The notes: generated by a model not told the origin, from the letters alone. Shown: positions 9,452 to 21,574, numbered from the stretch's first letter. The stretch: 64,000 nucleotides of DNA from Phaeotremella fagi (GCA_001599715.1 BCHU01000004.1:496001-560000), one strand, 5' to 3'. Numbers and translations are program-made.

Positions 9452-10825
9452 TTAATCATCAGTTAAATCGATGACATCAGGGTCCTTCCTGACTTGATCT
9501 GTAAGATCGATGACATCAACACCACGCCTAGTTTGATTTCCACTTCCACTCCCTGACGCTTGCGGATGACCAAAAGGACGTAAGGACAAGATCGTGTCCC
9601 ATTTTCTCCACAGTTCATCAATACTCGTCAGCTGTTGACCTCTTTTTTCCCAATCCTTTAACAAATTATCAACTTTTGATTTCTTGTCTTCCATTTCCAT
9701 CTCTTTATGGACACCACATTTACAAACCTTCGTAAAGACATCATAAGGATTCTCACCCGAAAGAAAAGGGCTTAAAGTGTAATCATCGTAGTTATCGTAA
9801 ATCTTTGAAAACATTTCTTCACTAAATGAAATGAATTTTTGATATCTTTCCCGACTTTGTTTGAAATTTAAATAATATGGCAACTTCTCACCACCCAAGA
9901 TTTGATACCAACTACTTGTCTTAATTAAAGTTCTCATCAACAAAAGTGATTCGACTTCAATCGGACATTTAGTAGCATTCATTTTACGTGTTTCATCCCA
10001 ATGTTTCCAAAGTTTGTTGATCGCTCTTATCCCACTTTTAAGTTTTGACCAACTAGTTTGGTTGGTCTCGAATATTTGAGTAAGTTCTTCCTCCTCCATT
10101 TCAGAATGGATCGCACAGTCACACAACCCCCGGAACCTTTCCATTTGAGCCTCGACTTCTTCTGGTGACTGTTTCGAAGCCGATTGATATCTAATATCGA
10201 ACGTGTGTTGAAGTTGGACCAGATCAGCGTTGAAATTTAAATATTCACTCCTACATTCTATGTATCGTTTAGGGACACTTTTTTCGGTCAGGTATTGTTT
10301 GTATATATCCGAGAGTTCTTGATAGTTGATGAGTCTCTTGTGATCTTCTGATATTCTACAATTCTCAATGGTGATCCACTCGAACTCCCTCGGACTATCG
10401 TATTTCATCTCAACTTCTTCGGATTTGATTGGATAAACTGGTGAATCTGTTGATGGGATTGATGTTGTTGATGTATCTGGAATAACCGGTCCTCTACTAT
10501 CTTGCTCTTCTTCTTTTATCTCTGGCGATGTGAACCTTGGTGAAACGAGTGAAGCATAAAGAGTTTCTACGGATTCTAAAAGTAAATCTGACGAAGAAGT
10601 AGTGGACTCTTCATCTTCGGTTTTGATTTGAACATCATCAGGGTACACCAATGTATCCTGCGAAGCCGAGAAGTTTGGTGAATTTGCGCCGATCCCAGAA
10701 TAGAGTGCATCTAAATCACTGAAAGATGAATTACCAAGTGAGGAGTAAAGGTTTTCTACATCAAGTAGCAGTGAATCTGAGGATGAGCTTGCGAAATCGT
10801 TCTCTTTCTTTATGCGGCCAGTCAT
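9452..10825 (-). CDS. Tandem-array family A, copy 4 with two Cys-x-Cys units
   Basis: Intronless, 457 aa, not recognised. The N-terminal 150 residues are Ser/Glu-rich and disordered, with repeated SSSDSLLL, SSSDLLLESVETLYASL and VENLYSSLG segments. Two copies of a helical unit follow: FRGLCDCAIHSEMEEEE with NKLWKHWDE, then FTKVCKCGVHKEMEMED with DELWRKWDT. Both have Cys-x-Cys-x2-His, so this protein looks like an internal duplication of the unit found once in copies 1-3. The C-terminus carries two VIDLTD motifs (DVIDLTDQ and DVIDLTDD), which resemble SUMO-interacting motifs flanked by acidic residues. Function unknown; a role in SUMO-linked regulation is speculation. Confidence 0.8.
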   Translation of the reverse strand: MTGRIKKENDFASSSSDSLLLDVENLYSSLGNSSFSDLDALYSGIGANSPNFSASQDTLVYPDDVQIKTEDEESTTSSSDLLLESVETLYASLVSPRFTSPEIKEEEQDSRGPVIPDTSTTSIPSTDSPVYPIKSEEVEMKYDSPREFEWITIENCRISEDHKRLINYQELSDIYKQYLTEKSVPKRYIECRSEYLNFNADLVQLQHTFDIRYQSASKQSPEEVEAQMERFRGLCDCAIHSEMEEEELTQIFETNQTSWSKLKSGIRAINKLWKHWDETRKMNATKCPIEVESLLLMRTLIKTSSWYQILGGEKLPYYLNFKQSRERYQKFISFSEEMFSKIYDNYDDYTLSPFLSGENPYDVFTKVCKCGVHKEMEMEDKKSKVDNLLKDWEKRGQQLTSIDELWRKWDTILSLRPFGHPQASGSGSGNQTRRGVDVIDLTDQVRKDPDVIDLTDD

Positions 10826-11559
10826 CGTTCAATATGTTGTTGTTCAGGAGCGAGGAAGAAATTTTTAAAGTGAAGGGGTGATTTTGAGGTGAGGGAAGAC
10901 GAATCGGACTACATTAGAAGGCTTTTTCTGGAGGTTGTTTCGGTTTCCGACCTCTTTAGAAAGAAGGTGCGTTAAAGGAGGCGTAATGTGGATTTCATTT
11001 GCGAGTCGAATCAGCATTCCAGGCAGAGTGGTGTCGGGAAAGTGGCGAACCACATTCATAAATCTGAAACACCAACGACCCCTGAGGTTTATTGTTTACC
11101 TATTGTTTATTGTTCTCAGCAACTTGCACCACCCCCCTCAAAGCGTTAACAGATCAACGTCAATATACTATTGTATCCTATTGTTCATCAAACATCGACA
11201 TGGATAGCGATACAGTAACACGGACTGTGAACCAAAACATCAGGAGGTAAGGCAACTAGACTACTGAAGATGATGGTGGGAATTCTGTCGTCATGTCTGA
11301 GGAATAATACGCTATAGAGATGATCGAAGAGAATGATATGGTATATAGGATTAGGAAAGCTGTCGATCTACTTCTCCTCTCTCCTCATCTTCACTTCCTT
11401 CAGCTCATTTTACTCGATACAAAGAAAATCCGTTGAATCAACATAACATACAAAGCTGTTTAAATCCCGTTCGATCATTATCTACGGTCCATCAATCCTC
11501 TATATACATCAACATCAACATCAAACTTTCCACATATACATCTTAAACAACATCTCGGA
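10826..11559. promoter_or_regulatory. Divergent promoter of array copy 4 and the LRR gene
   Basis: About 730 bp between start codons. Short open frames here have no support. TACAGTA occurs at 11211-11217. The LRR side ends in a long leader rich in CATCAACATCAAC. Confidence 0.5.
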
Positions 11560-14181
11560 ATGGCTCCCCAAGAAGGTCAATACAGATTCAAATCGAGATT
11601 TTCAATCCTTTCCCTGCTCCCCTCGAGACATCCACCGATCATCATTTCTCATCCACCAGTCCCACCACTTCCACTCTCCATCCCCACTCAAACATTAGAA
11701 CCTATCCCTTACGATCCCCACCAAACAAACAACGTAACAAGGTATCCAACGATCGTATCAGATCCCTCCCCAGTTCATTCACATTACGCCTTACCTTCCA
11801 CCCCATCTCCACCTATCTTGCCACCTTTCACACCACCGAAAGATCATCCCAATTCAACAAGAAATAAGAGTCGATCACCTAAACGTACACCACCACCACC
11901 TATCGATATCGAACGTATTAAAAAAGTTTATCCATCGCCACCAGCACATAATGTCGCTGTGATCACAACACCACCGAAAGAACAGATATCGCCACCGAAA
12001 CCAGACCTCAAAATCGATACCTCACTGGCGAACGATATCAAGAAATCAAAAACTCGTAAACCTTCCAAACCAAAACCGGTGCTAGCAGCAGATCCATTCG
12101 ATTTCGCACAAGTCGAAGTGGGACATCGATATCCTTCATGGAAAGGTGGTAAAGTCAACATCCAACCAGGTCAAATACTTCCTCAAGGTGTTTTGGATTC
12201 TTGGAATCGAAATGAGAACCCAAGTCAGAGTCAGATTGAAAAATCACCGGAATACGATTCGGTCCTTCATAACATCCTTTTAACACCGACTTATCTCAGG
12301 AATTCACCTAACCCTTCACCGAGTTATTTGGATTCACCTTCTCCCATCGGTTCTATAAAGAATAAACGACGGACGTTGTTAGATAAAACGATGGATAAAT
12401 TGATGGTCCCGAAAACGTGGTTGAGGGAAGGGGGTGAATCTGATTTGGAAGCGATTCGGGTGGTTGAAGAGATGAAAGAACGAGAACAGGTTCAAATGGA
12501 TAGATTCAGACGTGGTTTGAAAAACGATAAACGTGATGCCTACACCACGGGGAGATCACCGATTGGTGTAAGTGATTTACATACTAGGAAATCACCTGGT
12601 GAGGATTGGAAAGATGAATTCGAGCTTGAATGGGGTAAGAAACAATCCAAAAGATCTAGATCGATTTGGAGGAGGATTTTCGAGAAGAAGGAAAGTAAGA
12701 AGACGAAGGGGAATCAGAAGTTATGGAGGGTGAGTTGATGCTTTGTTACATGTATCGCTGGACTTACTGACAGCTTCTAGTGGTCAATTATCATCGTGAT
12801 CGTGTGTCTTGCTGGTCTAACAACTGGACTTTGTGTTGCACTTCTCACAAGATCCTCCGCTGCCACAACTCCGAATTCATCTAACTCAACGTCAACCTCA
12901 ACGACCTCCGCCCCCAACCCAACCCAAATCACTTCACAAACCCTCGAAACATGTCTGAGAAATTTCCAAACTTCCGCGTCATCCTCCCCATCGTCGTATT
13001 CATGCTCAGACTGTGTCCCACTATTGTTGTCTACCACCAACGATTTCACTACCCCGCTGATGAACGGAAATTCGACCGGTGTCGGTGCCGCACTTCAGTT
13101 CTGTTCTTTGATGGATATCGTTCGTGGATCTGGTGGGGGTAGCGTGTTGGGTACTGGATGGGGAACGAACGCTAGTCCTTGTGGTTGGAGTGGTGTTGTC
13201 TGTGATTCCAGAGGTCGGGTTACTGGATTGTAAGTGAAGCTCTTGTTTGGTTGTACTGATTGGAAGGACGATGAAATATCCCGCTGTACCCAACGTTCTA
13301 CCATCGACATTGGGGAATATAATTTCTCTTCAAGCTCTTCATCTCATGGGTAATTCAAGTATACCAAGTAGGTCCGATTGATTGTTCTTCTCCTCCAAAT
13401 CTGACACAGTGGATAGTCGGCTCGTTCCCAACTTCTATACTTTCTTTACCAAATTTCAGTACTCTCGATATAGAATACACCGCTCTCACGGGTTTACCAA
13501 CTGGTCCGACCGATGCACCTGGTTTGATAACTTTCGTTCTGGTTAATAATAAAGGATTGGGAACGACACTTCCTAGTTTTAGCAGTAGCAAAAGTTTATT
13601 GACCTTGTGAGTAGGGTTTGAATCTTGGGGTTAGTATTCTGATTGAGGGTCTAGAGTTGCGACTGGTCAGAGTTTGGTGAACGCTTCTCAAGATAGTATG
13701 CCGAGTTCATTGACGTATCTGTGAGTCTATAAGTTAAGATGAATACTAATGTGTTTCAGTGATCTATCCTTCAACTCACTAACCGGAACAATCCCATCGT
13801 TCACCCAACTAACATCGTTAAAAACCTTGTGAGTAAATTCTCTGCTTTATCGAAATCAAATCTAATCTTTGAAACCACAGATATCTCCAATCAAACATGT
13901 TCACATCTCCACCTATATCCCTTCCTCCATCACTCACTACACTTTCTCTAACTTCAAACCCAGCTTTGAGCGGTACGATGCCCTCAGCATTTTGTTCTCA
14001 GACGTTGACATCTTGTGATCTAAGACAAACTGGATTGATTGGTACGAACTCGACTGTTAAAGCTTCTTCGGCGATTTCATCTTCTACGAGAAGTTCAAAT
14101 TCAGTTTCTGGTACTAGTAGTGCTTCGACTGCTGCTGCTAGTTCCATATCTAAATCTTGTGGTATATGTCTGTTTTCATAG
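11560..14181 (+). CDS. Type II membrane protein with plant-like LRR ectodomain
   Basis: Seven exons (11560-12729, 12781-13229, 13267-13367, 13417-13606, 13655-13720, 13760-13828, 13881-14181) give 781 aa. Residues 1-390 are proline-rich then basic (KKQSKRSRSIWRRIF). One membrane segment (WSIIIVIVCLAGLTTGLCVA) begins at about residue 391, and by the positive-inside rule the C-terminal half is outside. That half opens with a Cys-rich cap ending CGWSGVVCDSRGRVTGL, very like the LRRNT cap of plant LRR receptors. Leucine-rich repeats follow (STLGNIISLQALHL, LDLSFNSLTGTIP, LSLTSNPALSGTMP), then a Ser/Thr-rich tail. There is no kinase domain. Several exons end near repeat borders. Probably a cell-surface protein; ligand and role unknown. 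Confidence 0.88.
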
Positions 14182-14447
14182 TTGTCTCTAGTATTCTTAG
14201 ATTTAGATGAAAGATGTATGAAATTGATTCCGTCTCCACCGAAAGTTGATTTCGTTGAATGGCAACAAACGTATGTCGAGTAAAATATTCAACTGCAACA
14301 AATTTAACAGTATCCTACCTTATCTACATTACCTTACACGGATTCTATAGCTCCAAGTTTCTTGTTAGAAGTCAAATATAATCATAAACTACTCCACAGG
14401 TATATTTAGGATCTTGCAAACACTATTAACCAACACTTGGAATAACC

Positions 14448-16953
14448 ATGAGCGACGGACCAGAACCGATTAGAACTAGAACGATAAGTGATTGGTCATT
14501 GGAAGGTGAAGAAGAGGATGAACATGAAGGTGCTGAGAATATGAGGAATGCATTTGGGACACCAGCAAAAAGTGCAACAGGAGTTACTAAAGATGGTAAG
14601 TCAATTCAAGTGAACGTCCGTGCACACACACCTCGCCCCACCATCATATACACACACTGAACTTAATTCAACAAACAACTCCTTCTATTCTTTTGTTTTC
14701 TATCAACTTTCTATTCAACTAACTCAAACATCCAGCTCCAGAACCATCTTCACCAACAAGAAAAGAAAGAGAAGATTCACCAGCAGTCGTCTCTCTAGCA
14801 TCCCGTATATCAGGTTTATCAACTAACGCAACTCCCTTCAAACCTTCAACTACCACCAGTACCACCCCATCCAATCCAGTCCCATTCCCTTCTTTCGAAT
14901 CCCCATCCACATTCACCACACCAAAAGCTAAACCTACAAACGCTTTATTCGGTAAAGCTCTCGCTGGAATTAAAGCCCCTCCAACTCCGTCTTCTACCAC
15001 AGAGAATACTACTTCGACATCAATAGAAACTCCATCAACTTCGAGTTCGAATACGGAGCCAAAATCTGAACCTGCTGTCACGAAAAACGAAGAAACGACT
15101 GAAAAAATGACAGGTCCAGATAATAGTAAGCTATACTTTTCGCAAGATTCGAAATGATAGCTTACAACCATGTTTTTAGGTTGGGGAAATGCAGTCGAAA
15201 GACCAACCTCTCCTGATACCAGTATGAACGACGCGCTTAGTGGTTTAGTCTCCAATAAATTCGAAATTGAAGTAAGCTCTTTGTCGTCTTGGCTGTATTG
15301 ACGTTCAGGTCAAACTTGCGGATTTACAAGCGGATCCCAATTCACCACTTTATTCTATCAAGAAGTTTGAAGAGTTACCACTGTAGGTGGTAAACAAGAT
15401 GCTGTCAACACCTATGCTGATGTGTAATCCCACAGTCACCCTGATTTATTGAAAGGTATCTATTCAGTCGGTTTCACCAAACCCTCCAAGATTCAGGAGA
15501 AAGCTCTTCCGATGTTACTCCACAACCCGTGAGTTTACTTTTGTTTTGTGTGATCAGTGACTGATCTTTGATAGTCCACGAAATCTTATTGGTCAAAGTC
15601 AATCTGGTACTGGTAAAACTGCTGCGTTTACTCTTAACATGTTGAGTCGTATCGATCCAGCATTAAATACACCTCAAGTAAGCTTCAATATGGCACGTAG
15701 TTCGTCAAGTCAGCTTACAAAACTCTACAGGCAATCTGTCTCGCCCCATCAAGAGAACTAGCCAGACAGATCCAAGAAGTAGTTGAAAAACTTGGTAAAT
15801 TCACTCCCATCACTACGTTCCTAGCGGTTCCAGGAGGATGGACACGTGGAGTCAAAATCGATAAACATATCTTAATCGGTACACCTGGGACTCTGGTTGA
15901 TATGCTTAGTAGAGGGAAACAAATCTTTGACCCTAAACAGATCAGAGTTTTCGTTTTGGACGAAGCCGATGAAATGGTTGCCGCTCAAGGTTTGGGTGAT
16001 CAAACCAGTCGAATTAAGCGGTAAGTGGTGATATATATGAACAATGAACAGAGCCTAATGTTGGGATTTATCATAGACAACTCCCACCTGCAGTCCAAAA
16101 CGTTTTATTCTCAGCAACTTTCCCTGAAGAGGTTCAAACTTTCGCAGAGAATTTCGCTCCAGAAGCTAACAAGATCTTCTTGAAACCTGAAGAACTTTCT
16201 GTCGATGCCATCAAACAGTTATGGTTAGAATGTGACGGTGAGGATTCAAAATATGAAGCTTTATCAGCTTTATACGATTGTATGGCCATTGGTCAAAGTA
16301 TAGTTTTCTGTCGTGTAAGTGTTCTTGTCTTCACTTGATGGTGTCATCGTTGACGTTATTGATAGAAAAAAATCACCGCCGATCAAATCGCTCAAAGACT
16401 CACTGAAGAAGGACACGCCGTTGCGTCACTTCATGGGGAGAAACAAACTAACGAGAGAGACGATATCTTGGATGGATTCCGTGACGGAAAAACCAAAGTT
16501 TTGATCACCACCAACGTCGTCGCTCGTGGTATCGATATCCAACAAGTCAACATGGTCGTCAACTACGACGTCCCAGATTTAGGTCCAAGTGGAGGATTCA
16601 GACCTGACGTCGAAACCTATCTCCACAGAATTGGTATGTACCCTATCCCACTCTGCTTTCAACAACCATTAGGCACAGTACTGAAACTTAGGTAACGGTA
16701 ATAGGTAGAACAGGTCGTTTCGGTCGTAAAGGATGTTCAGTCATTTTCGTCCACGACGACAGATCAAGATCAGACGTTGAATATATCCAACAGTTTTTGG
16801 GTAGGAAAATGAAGAAAATCGATGCGAAGAATGCTGAAGATTTGGAGCAACTTGAGAAGGTACGTTTTTTATCCTGATCATGGTGATTGGGTGCTAACGG
16901 TACTCTTTTGGTAGGCTTTGAAAATCGCTATGAAAGGTCCTGCGAAGGAATAG
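14448..16953 (+). CDS. DBP5: DEAD-box RNA helicase DBP5 (mRNA export)
   Basis: ATP-dependent RNA helicase that remodels mRNPs at the cytoplasmic face of the nuclear pore. Eleven exons (14448-14595, 14736-15125, 15180-15271, 15309-15382, 15436-15528, 15575-15677, 15731-16020, 16077-16314, 16366-16633, 16705-16859, 16915-16953) give 629 aa. Seen in order: GFTKPSKIQ (Q motif), [10 protein letters not shown] (motif I), PSRELARQI (Ia), VLDEADE (II), SAT (III), TNVVARGID (V) and [11 protein letters not shown] (VI). The N-terminal 230 residues are disordered and Ser/Thr/Pro-rich, longer than in yeast Dbp5. The insertion [20 protein letters not shown] before motif VI is typical of Dbp5/DDX19. The first intron is 140 nt. 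Confidence 0.96.
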
Positions 16954-17387
16954 GATCTGGGCATAAACGATATTTGTTTGAGGTGAAGTGAAGAATTGGG
17001 GTTTAGGTTTTGGAAGTTTTTTAGGTGGAGGAAGAAGTTGGAGATTTGACGTTAGAAGTTATGAGTGACGAGATTGATAGACAGACACAAGAGACAGAGA
17101 CAGATCATCTATGAGAAGAATCGGTTCATCATTCCTTTTCCTTTACCCTTTTGTCCATAGTCGACCTTTATATGATATATGAACATTATTTCAGATCATG
17201 CAATCAATATATTATTCCAGTTTCTTACCACGAACAAGATATATGTATGATAACATTTTCATAGGTATCAAGTAACAATAAATTCTTTTAGGTATTCTAC
17301 GTCTATGTGCAAAGTAGATTTTTGTGGATATCGATAAGTGCAATATACAGATTTGAAAGACGAGGTGAGGTCATCAAGGACAAAGAT
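16954..17387. other. Convergent 3' region, DBP5 and beta-tubulin
   Basis: About 430 bp between two stop codons, AT-rich, with no open frame of interest. It should hold the 3' UTRs and polyadenylation sites of both genes. Confidence 0.5.
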
Positions 17388-19715
17388 TTATTCCTCGTAT
17401 TCAACAGGTTGTTCTTCGAGGTATTCACCTTCAACCTAACGATTGGTCAGTTGATGCTTAGCCTGGACGAAAGAAGTTGCAACTGACCTGCTCTTCACCT
17501 TCGTATTCCTCGTCCTCATCGGCTCCGTAGGCGTCTATCGCAAGTCAGTACAAACACTTACAAACAAACGAAATTCGATAACTCACATTGGTCATATTCA
17601 TTACAAATATCAGCGAGATCACCTTCAGCTTCGGTGAATTCTTGTTCGTCCCTAAACGATGATAGAGTTAGTATGGGTCACCCCAAGAGGACTGGGTTCC
17701 AATTGTAACTCACATTCCTTCTCCTGTATACCTTGAATTGATAAGTCAGACGATAGAGTCGGGGGGTGATTAGAAAGACTTACCAATGGATGAACGCTCT
17801 TCTTTTGAACAGTGATCTGAATTGCCCGTGAGATCTTTTGAATACCTCTATAATTTCCTGGTTTAGCACACTTCTTGCTAAGAAGAGAAGGGTCAACCCA
17901 CCACTGATCGCTGTTGTGTTTGCTACAAGCGTTGCGGCTGAAGTTTGACCAACTGGAGGAACGGAACATAGAGTTGTTAACGATGAATTAGGGATCTGAT
18001 TTGGGTCAGTTGCGTTTCTGATCGATAAGATACGTGCAACTTACCCATGGAACAAAGAATGCGGAATTCTGACGGAATGTCAGTTCAATACCTTTGAAAA
18101 ATTGAAGTAACTGACCTTATTTTGGAAATCATAGATTGCAGTTTCAACTACATGATCATCAGTTTCTTTGACTGTCACCTAGTAGACTTAGAAACTGACT
18201 GTCTCTCATACTGAGTTTTCCACGATAAGCCAAAGAAACAGTCAAATATTTCCCTAAAGTTGGATCAATAGCCGCCAAAAGACTTTTCTTTTGGAAAAGA
18301 GCTTGAGTGAGTTCGTTAACTCCGGACCCCTGCATCTTGTCAGTTTACAGTTCACCTACAATAAAACTTCAACTCACATGATAAGCTTTTGAAGCTGTTG
18401 CTACAATAGGTGCATAGCCGACTGTGAAGAAATGGAGACGTGGGAAAGGGACTATTTGGGGTTCAGTATTATTTCTTCATGTCTTGCTTACCCATGTTGA
18501 CTGCTAATTTTCTTAGATCTGAGTTTAGAACACCGGGGCTAAATGGTCAGTAGCTCTTGAATGAATAACCCACAATCTGAGAGTAGCTATACGATCAGTT
18601 CAACCCTTTCTTAAAGACTTACTAGTGAAACCAGCCATAACTTTAGCGATCAATCCGTTCAAATCGGTATAAGCAGGAGCCTTCAATTTGAGTTCTTGAA
18701 CACAAATGTTGTAGAGAGCTTCGTTCTATTAACATAACATCAGTAGGGTATATGCATATAACAAAATAACTCACATCGATACAACAGGTGATATCTGTGT
18801 TTTCGATCAAGTTATGGGTAGTCAAAACAGCGTTATAAGGTTCGACAACAGTTTCTGAAACTTTTGGTGAAGGGAAGATTGAGAACGTAGCCAACATTCT
18901 GTCTGGGTATTCTTCACGAATCTTTGATAACATTAAAGCCCCAAGTCCTGAACCCGTTCCACCACCGATAGCTATGTTTGGTCAGTGACACTGCTCAAAG
19001 GAACTGACTTACAATGAGTTAATTGAAATCCTTGAAGGGAATCAGCACCTTCTGCTTGAGCTCTCAAAACGTCCATAATAGGATCAACCAGCTCAGCACC
19101 TGTTCAACATGTTAGTTTTCATGGCATTAATATCCTCAGCCTTGATAGCTAACCCTCTGTATAATATCCTTTAGCCCAATTGTTACCGGCACCGCTTTGT
19201 CCATGAACGAACGTATCAGGTCGATAAAGATTCTTCATATCTCCAGAACGAATGAGATCCAATACACCAGGTTCGAGATCGATTTGTAAAGATCGAGGAA
19301 CATATTTCGAGTTTGACGCTTCATCGAAATAGACCGAAACTGTGGATTGGAAGTTAGATTTATGTCAGGTTTAGAGGATCCACTTGCGTTTTTCTAGTTG
19401 TTGGGGATCATCTCCAATGTATTTACCGCTCACTGAGGGTTAGTACGATTACAATTTGGTGACAACATACGGTCGAGACCATGTTCCTGTAACGGTTGTT
19501 TAGTTGTAGTCAAGACATCCATCTCATCACTTACTATCAAAATGTTTCTCCAGAAAGCAGTACCGATTTGATTACCAGCTACATTGTCATAAGAGATGGT
19601 TTGATTGAGATATGGATTGGTTTACCTTGTCCGACTGATGTAGAGTGTTAGTAAAGGATCAATCACTGAGATGGATCGATGACTAACCAGAAACTGAGAT
19701 AATTTCACGACCCAT
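17388..19715 (-). CDS. Divergent beta-tubulin with many introns
   Basis: GTP-binding subunit of microtubules. Seen: [18 protein letters not shown] at the start, [38 protein letters not shown], the tubulin signature [65 protein letters not shown] and an acidic tail ending VEYEE. Introns are numerous, mostly 45-60 nt. Exon 1 is 28 nt (19715-19688) and exon 2 only 9 nt (19634-19626). One intron has a GC donor (GCAAGT, about 19388). The sequence departs from canonical fungal beta-tubulin at sites that are normally invariant, e.g. TDITCCID in place of SDETFCID, so this is probably a second, specialised paralogue. That inference needs a genome-wide count. Confidence 0.92.
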
Positions 19716-20169
19716 TGTATGAAGTGGAGTAGAGAACTATAATACGATAGAGTATGAGTACTGTGGCTGCTATGAGATGAAGATAAGAATGATATCTGAT
19801 ATTAAGATGATTAAAAGTAGATGTTGATTAAGAAGATTAGAATTGAATCAACAAAGCTGTAACAAAACCGCACAGACTTGAAACAAATCCATGACGATGT
19901 TGAAGTCTCCAAGTGTGGCGGTCGCCAACGTAAACATACGAGGCAGCTCTCCATTGAACATGATAGTCACCGCACGTAAGAATGAAGAATGACATGGTCG
20001 TCTCTCACTTGACATGACTTCTTTGAATCCTTTGTTACCAGACGAAGGCTTTTCTCAAATCATTTCAGGAGCTCTCTCTGCTTTCAAATCATCTTTCCCA
20101 CTTCTTATCCACTTTTCTCCCTTCATACCACATCGTTTCAGCAACCAACACTATCATCCCTCATCCTCC
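19716..20169. promoter_or_regulatory. Divergent promoter of beta-tubulin and F-box-like gene
   Basis: Region of about 450 bp with no gene of its own. An in-frame upstream ATG at 20014 could extend the F-box gene by 52 residues, but the pyrimidine-rich stretch before 20170 reads like a 5' leader. Confidence 0.45.
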
Positions 20170-21574
20170 ATGTCTTCTTTAACACTCACAAAAGCAAACC
20201 TTGAATCACTACCTGATGAGCTGAAGTTGATGATAATCGATCACCTCTGTAATGTTCCATCAGTATCACTCGATGACGCAGAATGGAGTGATTTACATCA
20301 AGGTGATTTGTATGGATTCATAAGAACCTGTAGAGTGAGTCTTTGATTGTCTTTCCAGTACCTAATGATAAAAAGATCATTGACGCTTCCAGAGAAATTG
20401 TGGTATGGGTGTTCGTTCGCTTTACAAATCAGTCTATGCTTATGACCTTGAAAGTTTATTTCACGGTCTTCCCGAAGAAGAAGAAGAAGAAGACGACGAA
20501 GAATTGATCTCAGGTGAAGCTTCTAACTCAAAATCAAAACTTGAAGTAAAAGAAATAACAACTCGATTCTTCCCAACCAAATTGGAACTACTCCAGCAAA
20601 TCTCCCACTTCCATCTGGTTTATAGGAAATTAGATCTATCCACCGAATCAATCACCAACTTTGAAAAATATAACGAAATCCTCAGTGACAAAACCAACAA
20701 AATACAATACATATTGACGCATAGAATGAATGAAGTCATCTCATGGAAACAGAGTCTTGAAAAGCTTTATGCAAATATGGAGAAGCATGATGTCCTGAGT
20801 AATCTGAAGACGATAGCTATTTGTCCGAATTCAAACACCTTGTCGGAGCTCTCTGAATCTTATTATTATGCATCTTCGATGAGGCATTGGGAATGGTCCT
20901 ATGAAATTGGATATGATTCAAATCAACATTGGGAAATGACAAGATCGTTTTTAACTGATTTAACTGGTTTAATCAGAAACTGCAAGGTCAACACCATATG
21001 CAATAGAAGTATGAGAGTTATCAACAAACGCATTGATAGCTATCTTGCAGGATACAAGTCACAGAAAATCCGAACTTTTGTAAATCATCATCATCGGAAT
21101 GACAGTATCACGAACTTAGATTCGGCGATAACCCTCCTACCAGGTTTCACTAATCGACATATTTTTCCACCGAATAATTCTGACAGTTCGAATCTACTCG
21201 AGATTTACTCCGGTGACAACAGAGTATTTTATGTGGATAACAATGCTGGAACTTTCAACAACCTGAGCGAAAGTTTTCGGATTCTGAGAAATAGAATAGA
21301 AGGGGTATCCAGGCGTATGGGGTTATCGAAAGAGCAAAACCATGAAGGCGACAATCAGGGTGAAAGAACGAAGGGACTAGCTTCTAAAACCACAATGGTA
21401 ATTTGTGAGGATTTAGGTAATCAAGAGGTCAATGGTGTCGCTAGCGAAAATCCGTATGAGTGGTGGAAAAACTATTTGCAACAAGTTTATGATTCACTCT
21501 ATCAGGATATTTCTTTAGGGGGTATTGAATGTGAGAAATGGTCCGGAATAAAATGTCCAGCTTGTGAACATTAG
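20170..21574 (+). CDS. F-box-like protein, otherwise unrecognised
   Basis: Two exons (20170-20334, 20393-21574) give 448 aa. Residues 12-25 (LESLPDELKLMIID) match the start of an F-box, suggesting a substrate adaptor for an SCF ubiquitin ligase through Skp1. The rest has no repeat domain I recognise. It includes an acidic run (EEEEEEDDEE), helical segments and a C-terminal KCPAC. Splicing of the 58-nt intron (GTGAG...CCAG) joins GFIRTCR to RNCGMG; frame continuity and the codon phase support it. The start was taken at 20170 rather than 20014. It sits directly upstream of the two large family B genes, and like them it seems lineage-specific. Confidence 0.75.

Noticed and set aside
14719..15255. 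178-aa minus-strand open frame
   Set aside because: Antisense shadow of the Ser/Thr/Pro-rich N-terminal exon of DBP5.
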